Shown piece after piece: positions 9,471 to 16,128 of a stretch of DNA of 64,000 nucleotides. Position 1 is the stretch's first letter, and the number at the start of each line of letters is the position of its first letter. The stretch comes from Flavobacterium sp. SUN046. GTDB lineage: Bacteria > Bacteroidota > Bacteroidia > Flavobacteriales > Flavobacteriaceae. Made by a program: the position numbers and the translations under genes. The stretch is taken from the NCBI RefSeq assembly GCF_028867965.1, contig NZ_JAPQNT010000008.1:62001-126000 (forward strand), given 5' to 3'. The notes below the pieces were generated by a model, which saw nothing but the letters and a program-made list of their open reading frames with translations, was not told the origin of the DNA and did not search any database.

Positions 9471-10505
9471 ATGAAAAATATAATTGCTTTAATATTACTA
9501 GTTTTATCGTTACAATCTTACGCTCAAAAAAACTTAATAGCAAATGGCGGATTTGAAACTAATCTCAACAATTGGCGTGGTGATGCAGCAACCTTATCGC
9601 CTTATGATAGAAAATCGGGAAATTCAAGTTGTACTATCACACAATTTACTGGAGCCGATTGGAAAGGAATTGATCAAATAATTTCCATTCCAAAAAATAC
9701 GGTTGCCATTGAATTTAGCGCATGGATAAAATCGGATGCTATAGAAGAAGGAAAAAATAAATGGAATACTGGTAAGTATGATGTAGAGTTTTTAAATGCT
9801 GGTGAGAAAAATGTTTCTAATGAAAGTGTTGCCGCAATAACTGGAACAACCACTTGGACATTTTACAAAAAAGTAATCACTATTCCAGTATCGGCATCTA
9901 AATTTAGAGTAATGTTAGCTTTAGGTCAAACTAACGGAACTATTTTATTTGATGATGTAAAAGCCACAACATTAAATCAAAATCAAGTTAATAAAATTTT
10001 AGAAGAAGAAAATGCCAAACGAAGTCCGGCTGTAATTTCAGGTAATTTCGAATCAAAACCTACTGAATTTAGCAACGGAAATTTTGAAAACGGAATTACT
10101 TCATGGCGCGGAAACGCAACTGTTTCTACTACAATTTTTAAAGAAGGAAAAGCCGCTTTAGTTTTAAATTCCTCAACTTTCGATTGGACAGGAATTGATC
10201 AAATTGCTGAAGTTCCTGAGAATGTTTCTTCAATAACTATTTCGGGTTGGTTAAAATCTGACAATATCAAACAAGGAAAAGAAATCTGGAATAACGGATT
10301 ATTAAATGTAGAATTCACAGGCAATGACAATCAAAAAACTGGCGATGACCAAAGTGTGACTTTTGTTACCGCTACTACCGATTGGACTTTTTATACCAAA
10401 ACATTTCTGATTCCAAAAGGAACCAAAAAATACCGAATAATGCTTGCACTTGGCTTTGCTTCAGGAATATTGTATGCAGATGATGTTGCTGTAAGTTTTA
10501 AATAG
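9471..10505 (+). CDS. Secreted protein with two tandem carbohydrate-binding-like domains
   Basis: The 344-residue protein has a Sec signal (MKNIIALILLVLSLQSYAQ) and an internal duplication, residues about 21-168 and 198-344. Both halves carry NGGFETNLNNWRG or NGNFENGITSWRG near the start, then GIDQI, a WIKSD/WLKSD segment, TWTFY/DWTFY, and a final RVMLALG/RIMLALG followed by a DDV motif. The fold pattern (F-E-x-G-x3-W-x-G opening, FDDV ending) resembles CBM4/CBM22-like jelly-roll modules. No catalytic domain is attached. I infer a non-catalytic mannan- or glucomannan-binding protein that helps hold substrate near the enzymes; the exact CBM family is not clear. Confidence 0.7.
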   Translation: MKNIIALILLVLSLQSYAQKNLIANGGFETNLNNWRGDAATLSPYDRKSGNSSCTITQFTGADWKGIDQIISIPKNTVAIEFSAWIKSDAIEEGKNKWNTGKYDVEFLNAGEKNVSNESVAAITGTTTWTFYKKVITIPVSASKFRVMLALGQTNGTILFDDVKATTLNQNQVNKILEEENAKRSPAVISGNFESKPTEFSNGNFENGITSWRGNATVSTTIFKEGKAALVLNSSTFDWTGIDQIAEVPENVSSITISGWLKSDNIKQGKEIWNNGLLNVEFTGNDNQKTGDDQSVTFVTATTDWTFYTKTFLIPKGTKKYRIMLALGFASGILYADDVAVSFK

Positions 10506-10529
10506 TGTTTAACAAAAAATAAAAATGCT

Positions 10530-11759
10530 ATGAAAACTTTTTTTATTTCTATTAGTATGTCGGCCATATTCACACTGACATCGTGCTCTAAAGATAATGG
10601 GACTTCTACTGATTCGGCGGTGGTTATTCCACCAGTGGCGGTTGTTGATCCAGTAACTCCACAAAATGTAAGATCTTTTATGGTAGATCCAAATGCTACT
10701 GATGAAACTGTAGCACTTTTTTACAATTTGAGAAAACTATCTCAAACTAAATTTGCAATTGGTCAACAAGACGCTTTTGCAGGTTTTTATAATGCAAGTG
10801 GCGATTCAGATATTAAGAAAACAACTGGTCACGATCCAGCACTTTTAGGTTTAGACTTCATGTTTATTACCGACAAGAATAATAATGGACAAGCAAGTAA
10901 TTGGTTCTTTCAACAAGAAAATATAATTACTGATGATGCTAAGGAAGCAAAGTCAAAAGGAATGATAAATATATTTTGTTGGCATTTGCGCGAGCCTAAT
11001 AATGAAGATAGTTTTTATGCTGCTGATATGACTCCGGCACAGCAGCAAACGGCATTTAGAAGCATTTTACCTGGTGGAGCAAAACACGATTGGTATAAAT
11101 TAAAATTAGATAAAGTAGCTTCGGTTGTTTCTAACTTGAGAGATTCAAACAATAAATTAATTCCGATAATTTTTCGTCCGTTTCATGAATTTGATGGAAG
11201 TTGGTTTTGGTGGGGTTCCAATTATTGCTCGCCAGACGAATACAAGGCGGTATTTCAGTTTACCGTAGATTATTTGAAAAATACTAAAAACATACATAAT
11301 ATTTTGTATTCATTTGCTCCAGATAACACTTACGCAAATTCAAATTCTTATTTAACTCGTTATCCTGGTGATGGTTATGTAGACGTTTTAGGTATGGATA
11401 ATTATGGGGATTTAGATATTAATCAAGGCACAACAGGTTCTGATAGAGCGAATTCTAAACTAAAATATTTATCAGATTTAGCTCTCGAAAAAAAGAAAAT
11501 TGCCGCTTTAACGGAAACTGGTTATCGTGTAACTTCAACAAATCCGGTAATTAACAATTGGTTTTCAACTTATTTGTATGATGCAATGACTAAAAATAAT
11601 ATTCAAATTGCCTTTGCAATGTTTTGGGCAAATGGTAACGGTGGTTATTATGTTCCAACGCCTTCAAATTCTAATGCAGGCGACTTCAATAGTTTTGTTA
11701 TTAAACCAAAATCAGTTTTACAAAATACGTTGCCAAATATGTACGTTTTACCTAATTAA
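10530..11759 (+). CDS. GH26 beta-mannanase lipoprotein, second copy
   Basis: This 409-residue GH26 protein differs from the first GH26 in the operon. It has a lipoprotein signal (IFTLTSCSKDN, Cys19), a Pro/Val-rich linker at about 30-45, then the catalytic domain with IIFRPFHEFDGSWFWW (acid/base Glu220) and AALTETGY (nucleophile Glu329). After the Cys comes Ser-Lys-Asp, which resembles the lipoprotein export signal described for surface lipoproteins of Flavobacteriia, so it may face outward and make the first cut in mannan. Sequence differences from the other GH26 suggest a division of labour between surface and periplasm (inference). Confidence 0.92.
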   Translation: MKTFFISISMSAIFTLTSCSKDNGTSTDSAVVIPPVAVVDPVTPQNVRSFMVDPNATDETVALFYNLRKLSQTKFAIGQQDAFAGFYNASGDSDIKKTTGHDPALLGLDFMFITDKNNNGQASNWFFQQENIITDDAKEAKSKGMINIFCWHLREPNNEDSFYAADMTPAQQQTAFRSILPGGAKHDWYKLKLDKVASVVSNLRDSNNKLIPIIFRPFHEFDGSWFWWGSNYCSPDEYKAVFQFTVDYLKNTKNIHNILYSFAPDNTYANSNSYLTRYPGDGYVDVLGMDNYGDLDINQGTTGSDRANSKLKYLSDLALEKKKIAALTETGYRVTSTNPVINNWFSTYLYDAMTKNNIQIAFAMFWANGNGGYYVPTPSNSNAGDFNSFVIKPKSVLQNTLPNMYVLPN

Positions 11760-11766
11760 TTTCTAA

Positions 11767-13044
11767 ATGAAAAAAATAATTCTATTGGTGTTTTTAATTG
11801 TGTTTTCATTCTCATGTAAGTCTCAAAAGTTCATTTCTATAAAAAATAATCAATTTATAAAAGACGGAAAACACTATAATTTTATTGGTACAAATTATTG
11901 GTACGGTGCAATGATTGGTGCTGAAAATGGCGATAGAACTAGACTTTTAAAAGAATTAGACGAATTAAAAGCTAGCGGAATTAACAATTTAAGAATTTTA
12001 GTTGGAGCTGAAGGTGGCGATCAAGATTTTACAGTTACACCTGCATTACAACCTGAACAAGGAAAATACAATCAGGAATTATTAGACGGATTGGATTTTA
12101 TTTTATCCGAAATGGGAAAGCGAGATTTAAACGCAATTTTATATCTCAATAACAATTGGGAATGGAGTGGTGGAATGGCAAAATATTTAGAATGGAACGA
12201 TTACGGAAAAGTTCCAAATCCAAATATTGCACCAAATACTTGGCCGCAATTTATGAATTTTGTACCTCAATTTCACTCGTGCGAACCATGTAAAGAAGCT
12301 TTTAAAAAACACATTCAATTTATTATCGGTAGGACAAATTCATATACTAAGAAAAAATATAGCAACGATAAAGCAATTATGGCTTGGGAAGTTGCGAATG
12401 AACCGCGTGTTTTTACCAAAGAAAACGAACCAGCTTTTACCAAATGGCTGAATGAAACCGTTGACGAAATTAAGCAATTGGATAAAAATCATTTAATCAC
12501 AACTGGTTCTGAAGGAAAAGCAGGTTCAAACGATGATTTAGCTACTTTTGAAAGAACACATGCCAATAAAAATATTGATTATTTAACGATGCATATTTGG
12601 CCCAAAAATTGGGGTTGGTATAAAAAAGAAGACGAAAAAGGTTCTACGCCAGTTGCAATCGAAAAAACTATTGCCTATATCGATGAGCATATTGAAGTTG
12701 CTAAAAGACTACAAAAACCACTTATTTTAGAAGAATTTGGTTATCCCAGAAGTCAAGAAAGTTTAGATAGAAATGCTTCGGTCGAATATAGAAATCAGTT
12801 TTATAAAGCTATTTTTGAACGATTAGAAAAAGCTATACTTAATAAAGAACCATTCGTTGCCTTAAATTTTTGGGGTTACGCCGGAATGGCAAAAAACAAT
12901 CCCAAAGATGGTAAATGGAAAATAGGTGCCGATTTTACTACCGATCCACCTCAAGAACCTCAAGGATTGAATTCAGTTTTTTCTGAAGAAACGTCCACAA
13001 TGAATTTGATTAAAGCGTATAATTTAAAACTTTCAACTAATTAA
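11767..13044 (+). CDS. GH5_7-type beta-mannanase lipoprotein
   Basis: The 425-residue protein has a short lipoprotein signal (VFSFSCKSQ, Cys17). Family GH5 markers are NFIGTNYWYGAM, NNLRILVGAEGG, MAWEVANEPR (acid/base Glu212), the HIWPKNWGW loop and LILEEFGYPR (nucleophile Glu323). This pattern is that of subfamily 7, which is made up of endo-beta-1,4-mannanases. It is the last gene of the operon, seven bases after the second GH26, and is followed by a strong terminator. No acidic residues follow the Cys, so an inner-facing (periplasmic) lipoprotein is the likelier location. Confidence 0.92.
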   Translation: MKKIILLVFLIVFSFSCKSQKFISIKNNQFIKDGKHYNFIGTNYWYGAMIGAENGDRTRLLKELDELKASGINNLRILVGAEGGDQDFTVTPALQPEQGKYNQELLDGLDFILSEMGKRDLNAILYLNNNWEWSGGMAKYLEWNDYGKVPNPNIAPNTWPQFMNFVPQFHSCEPCKEAFKKHIQFIIGRTNSYTKKKYSNDKAIMAWEVANEPRVFTKENEPAFTKWLNETVDEIKQLDKNHLITTGSEGKAGSNDDLATFERTHANKNIDYLTMHIWPKNWGWYKKEDEKGSTPVAIEKTIAYIDEHIEVAKRLQKPLILEEFGYPRSQESLDRNASVEYRNQFYKAIFERLEKAILNKEPFVALNFWGYAGMAKNNPKDGKWKIGADFTTDPPQEPQGLNSVFSEETSTMNLIKAYNLKLSTN

Positions 13045-13050
13045 AACAGG

Positions 13051-13078
13051 AAAAGCAATGGTGAAAATCATTGCTTTT
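13051..13078 (+). terminator. Intrinsic terminator of the mannan operon
   Basis: A perfect 10-bp stem (AAAAGCAATG / CATTGCTTTT) with an 8-base loop begins six bases after the GH5_7 stop codon. A T-rich stretch follows the stem. Confidence 0.88.
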
Positions 13079-13215
13079 TATTTTGACAAATTTTTTAAAT
13101 TATCAATACAACTTTGCTTGTAAAAAAATCTAAATTATTTTTTATAGTTAGATAGTATTATAAGTTTTGTTACCATAAAATTCTTCTTTTTCAACAATTT
13201 TTGAAGGTCATAAAT

Positions 13216-13271
13216 TGAAAATCGTGTACTGTATCGTGTACTCTTTATAAATGTACAAAAATTTCAGACAT
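13216..13271 (-). pseudogene. Remnant of a tyrosine integrase start
   Basis: From an ATG at 13271 the minus strand reads MSEIFVHL, a TAA stop, then RVHDTVHDF. This matches the first residues of the integrase at 45232 (MSKIFIHLQRVHDTVHDF), with the Gln codon CAA changed to TAA. Similarity ends after about 20 codons, so only a scar is left. Confidence 0.7.
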
Positions 13272-13323
13272 AAAAAAACGGTTTAGAGAATCTAAACAGT
13301 TGATTTTTAAAACTTAAGTAATG

Positions 13324-13365
13324 TAGCGAGAGGGAGATTTGAACTCCCGACCTCAGGGTTATGAA
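13324..13365 (-). other. 3' half of a tRNA gene (CAU anticodon), attachment-site remnant
   Basis: The minus strand reads an anticodon loop TTCATAA, the 3' side of the anticodon stem (CCCTG), a variable loop AGGTC, a T-arm (GGGAG, TTCAAAT, CTCCC), an acceptor 3' strand TCTCGCT and discriminator A; CCA is not encoded. No D-arm or 5' acceptor strand lies upstream, so this is not a working tRNA. The CAU anticodon means a Met- or Ile2-type tRNA; I cannot tell which. Confidence 0.8.
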
Positions 13366-13411
13366 TTCGATTATTTATCGAAAAAACAACACATAATCAC
13401 CGTATTTTTAT

Positions 13412-13438
13412 AAAATCGTATACTATTTTGTGTACTTT
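13412..13438 (-). pseudogene. Possible second, older integrase-start scar
   Basis: On the minus strand this 27-base stretch matches the integrase start region (around the VHDTVHDF codons) at 22 positions. It encodes a KVHKIVYDF-like string. It lies just beyond the tRNA half, as expected if another element had once been integrated in series. The match is short, so the call is tentative. Confidence 0.4.
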
Positions 13439-13824
13439 TATTAAACCACAATTTAGTAAATTTTAAGTATAATTTTTCTATTATAGAAAACACTTATTAA
13501 CAAACAATCCTTGTTAGATTTTTGTTTTTTAATTAACTTTTTGAGTTGTTTTTTATTTCAAGAAATGAAAATAAATTTCTATCAATTTAAAGTTTAATTG
13601 AAATATTTTTATCATAAATTTTGATAACGTCACAAATTAATAAAAAACTTCAATTATTTTTTTTAATTATTACAAGTAATTATGTAACGTGAGTATGCGT
13701 AAATTTCATTTTACAGGTATCAATTTATCTAAATTATAACCTAAATCTCTCGAATTCTGTCCGTAAACTCCGTAAATTCCGTTCACGAAGTCTGTGAATT
13801 GTCCGTGGTCTAAAAATCCTGCGG
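13439..13824. other. Non-coding AT-rich stretch with short CCGTAAA repeats
   Basis: I see no gene here. At 13761-13784 the motif TCCGTAAA is repeated at 9-base spacing (TCCGTAAAC, TCCGTAAAT, TCCGTTCAC). A small dyad TTCAC-N7-GTGAA follows at 13783-13799. These lead straight into the longer tandem array and may be part of one regulatory or replication-like site. Confidence 0.5.
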
Positions 13825-13926
13825 AATCCTATATGAATGGTGACTAATCCTATATAAATGGTTACTAATCCTAGATAATGATACACAATCCTAGACAATG
13901 GTAGCCAATACTGTACAATCGTAACT
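13825..13926. repeat. Five degenerate 20-21-bp tandem repeats
   Basis: Units begin at 13825, 13846, 13867, 13887 and 13907. The first is AATCCTATATGAATGGTGAC; the others keep AATCCTA-(T/G)A-N-AATGGT-like positions while drifting elsewhere. A half unit (AATCCTGCGG) precedes the array. The regular ~two-helix-turn spacing is typical of iterons or repeated protein-binding sites. It lies 45 bases before the small gene at 13971. Confidence 0.75.
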
Positions 13927-13970
13927 GGGATAAAAGTAAAAGCAGAAAATTTGTAAATGATTTACATTTT

Positions 13971-14153
13971 ATGACTGCTGAAAACATATATAACATAGCC
14001 ATTCATCTTCCTGAAAAGGAACTTGAAAAACTATATTTTATGTTAGGGCATAAGGTGACAGAAATGCCAACTTTTAAAAAGTCGAAGAAACAAACATTAA
14101 CGAGACAAGATGCAATAGATTATTTGATAAAAAATGTTTTTAGTAAAAAGTAA
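13971..14153 (+). CDS. Small hypothetical protein (60 aa)
   Basis: The ORF begins MTAENIYNIAIHLPEKELEK and ends AIDYLIKNVFSKK, with a basic middle (FKKSKKQTLTRQDA). Short proteins with this amphipathic helix plus a C-terminal D-A-x-x-Y-L-x-K-N-V-F motif are, as I recall, common beside mobile elements in Flavobacteriia, but I know no function. It has no clear ribosome-binding site, as is usual in this phylum. The repeat array just upstream could control it. It could be a small DNA-binding or regulatory protein; moderate confidence that it is a real gene. Confidence 0.5.
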   Translation: MTAENIYNIAIHLPEKELEKLYFMLGHKVTEMPTFKKSKKQTLTRQDAIDYLIKNVFSKK

Positions 14154-14496
14154 TTAATCCTCAACAAAATCTTTATAAACCCGTTTTTAATTAATCATTT
14201 AGATTTGTATTTTGTACAAATTTAAGTTTCATTAACTTATAAATGAGGTAACATTATTTATCATTTTCATTAGAATTAGGACTTTATCAAATGTAAAAGG
14301 CAAACACTACTGCTTACCTTTTGTACTTAATTTTTATTATTTGAATTATAAATGGTAAAATTTTTTAGAATTGCCTACAACTAAATTTGATACATTACTT
14401 ATCAATATTTAAAGAGATTATTAGGATAAAGTTTGCATCTCTTAAAATTGTATGTAAGAATAAATTTCCAAATTTTTATTGTTTTAACTATTAATA
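14154..14496. other. Intergenic region with one weak hairpin
   Basis: No gene is visible. A stem AAAAGGCAA / TTACCTTTT with one mismatch spans 14295-14322 and is followed by a T-rich stretch, so it may terminate transcription from either convergent gene. Confidence 0.4.
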
Positions 14497-15846
14497 TCAT
14501 TTAATTTTAAAAATTACTCTTCTAACAATACTCCTAGCATCCTTTGAAGAAATATCTACAGATGTATCTTCGCCAGCTGAGATTACATTTAATCTTGTTG
14601 CATCAATACCAGATTTAACTAATACTTTCTTTACGTTATTTGCTCTAGCTAAAGCTAATTTTTGATTTTTGTTATCATTACCAACTTCATCTGAATAACC
14701 AATTATATCGATACTGTCATTAGGATTTGCTTTCAAAAAAGTCAAAATAAAACTAATACCATCCAAAGATTGTGTGTTAGGTTTTGCGCTATTTATTTCA
14801 AAAAACACAGTTATATAACCTTCATTGATTGATCTTTTCAAAAAATCTTCTTTGGAAGTGAATTGACTTACTTTTTTTGAATCTCCACTTATTTCAATTT
14901 CTTGCTTTTTTACATCATTTTTCGCATATGTTTTTTCAAAGTAACGCTCTAATTCATCAGGCACGCCATTTCGGTTAATATCTACCATAACTCCTCTACT
15001 GTCAACCGCAACTCCAGCAACAGAATTATTTTCACTATCTAAATAATCTGCAACGCCATCCTTATCGGTATCATTCATCATAGTTTCTAAGTCTCCAACT
15101 CTTTTTTCTAATGCTTCATTTTTCTCTTCTAATTTCTTAATTTCCTTATTATCAATTTCCCATTTATGAAGTTTTCCTATAGAATAAGTTAAACCTAAAC
15201 TTCCGTTTATCATTTGTCCTGATAAATTATTACTTGGTTTAGAATAACTTCCGTCCCAAGTATAATGCTGACGATAATTGTGAAAAGAACTAAAATCTAA
15301 ATAAACATAAGCTTTTTTTGTAATTCTAAACATTGGTGTAAAACCAAAAACAACTCCACCATTTAACTCTTTAGAACCAACAACTGGACTAATATTTGAT
15401 CTGATTTTCTGTAAAGTTGAGAGACTAAATCCTGCATGAAATAATAATTTTAATCTTGAATTTTCATTTTGATATTTTAAAAGATCGTTTATATCTAAAA
15501 TTGCTTGAAATGTAGTTTTATACTGCGCAACTTCAAATGGTTTACTTTTATCATCTTTATTTATAAAACGGTCAAAACCTAAGTCTAACTTAAATGCTAC
15601 TAAACGCGAATAGCTATATGTTGCGCCAACAGTGATTGAATTTATATTGGTTGTACCTAATATTGTTTGACTATTGGATGAATAATATCCATCGGTAAAA
15701 GGTCTAATTCCTCTACTTTCTCCAAATCCTACATCAATTCTCCATCTGTAATTATTTAAATTTGAAACAGTTGAGTCAATTGGTTTTTGAGAATAAGAAT
15801 AATTTAATCCAAGAATAAAAATTAATAATAAGCGGATAGTTTTCAT
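14497..15846 (-). CDS. OmpA-family outer-membrane protein with TSP3-like calcium repeats
   Basis: I take the ATG at 15846, which opens a signal peptide (MKTIRLLLIFILGLNYSYSQ); an upstream start would add 11 residues with no signal character. The N-terminal ~220 residues look like a small outer-membrane beta-barrel with alternating aromatic strands. A coiled-coil stretch (EIKKLEEKNEALEKRVGDLE) follows, then thrombospondin type 3-like Asp repeats (DTDKDGVADYLDSENN, DINRNGVPDELERYF). The C-terminus is an OmpA/MotB peptidoglycan-binding domain (IDIIGYSDEVGNDNKNQKLA and RLNVISAGE). It anchors the outer membrane to the cell wall. A -7 box (TATATTTG, minus strand) lies at 15877-15884. Confidence 0.9.
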   Translation of the reverse strand: MKTIRLLLIFILGLNYSYSQKPIDSTVSNLNNYRWRIDVGFGESRGIRPFTDGYYSSNSQTILGTTNINSITVGATYSYSRLVAFKLDLGFDRFINKDDKSKPFEVAQYKTTFQAILDINDLLKYQNENSRLKLLFHAGFSLSTLQKIRSNISPVVGSKELNGGVVFGFTPMFRITKKAYVYLDFSSFHNYRQHYTWDGSYSKPSNNLSGQMINGSLGLTYSIGKLHKWEIDNKEIKKLEEKNEALEKRVGDLETMMNDTDKDGVADYLDSENNSVAGVAVDSRGVMVDINRNGVPDELERYFEKTYAKNDVKKQEIEISGDSKKVSQFTSKEDFLKRSINEGYITVFFEINSAKPNTQSLDGISFILTFLKANPNDSIDIIGYSDEVGNDNKNQKLALARANNVKKVLVKSGIDATRLNVISAGEDTSVDISSKDARSIVRRVIFKIK

Positions 15847-16128
15847 AAAAAAATTAATATTTAACAATGATTGGGGCAAATATATTTATTTTCATGTGAG
15901 TTAAAATACATCAATTGCATACATAACAATTAATAAACATTATGTTAAAATTCAAAAAGCGTTTTTCTTGTAAATAAATGAAAAAGCAACAAAATTTAAC
16001 CCCATTTTAAAGGTAATTTTTTGTAAGAATGCGATGTGTTTTATAGTTTTTTGGACTTTATAAATTGTTAATTTTAAGATAACATTAGTAAGGTTGTTTT
16101 ATCTTTAGTTTTGCAAATAGATTTTAAA

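Larger units (their letters stand above)
13216..13365. repeat. Left copy of a ~150-bp direct repeat (tRNA-type att site plus integrase start)
   Basis: This block recurs at 45177-45327 in the same orientation, with only a handful of substitutions and one indel. Read on the minus strand it contains the 3' half of a tRNA, a GTTTAGA-GAA-TCTAAAC hairpin followed by a T-run (tRNA terminator), and the first ~20 codons of a tyrosine integrase. Identity stops just upstream of the anticodon loop, as expected for a crossover site inside a tRNA gene. Confidence 0.85.

Noticed and set aside
13324..13365. Complete tRNA gene
   Set aside because: Only the 3' half can be folded. No D-arm or 5' acceptor strand exists at either this site or 45286-45327.
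13825..13926. CRISPR array
   Set aside because: Units are contiguous and drift gradually; there are no spacers between conserved repeats and no cas genes.
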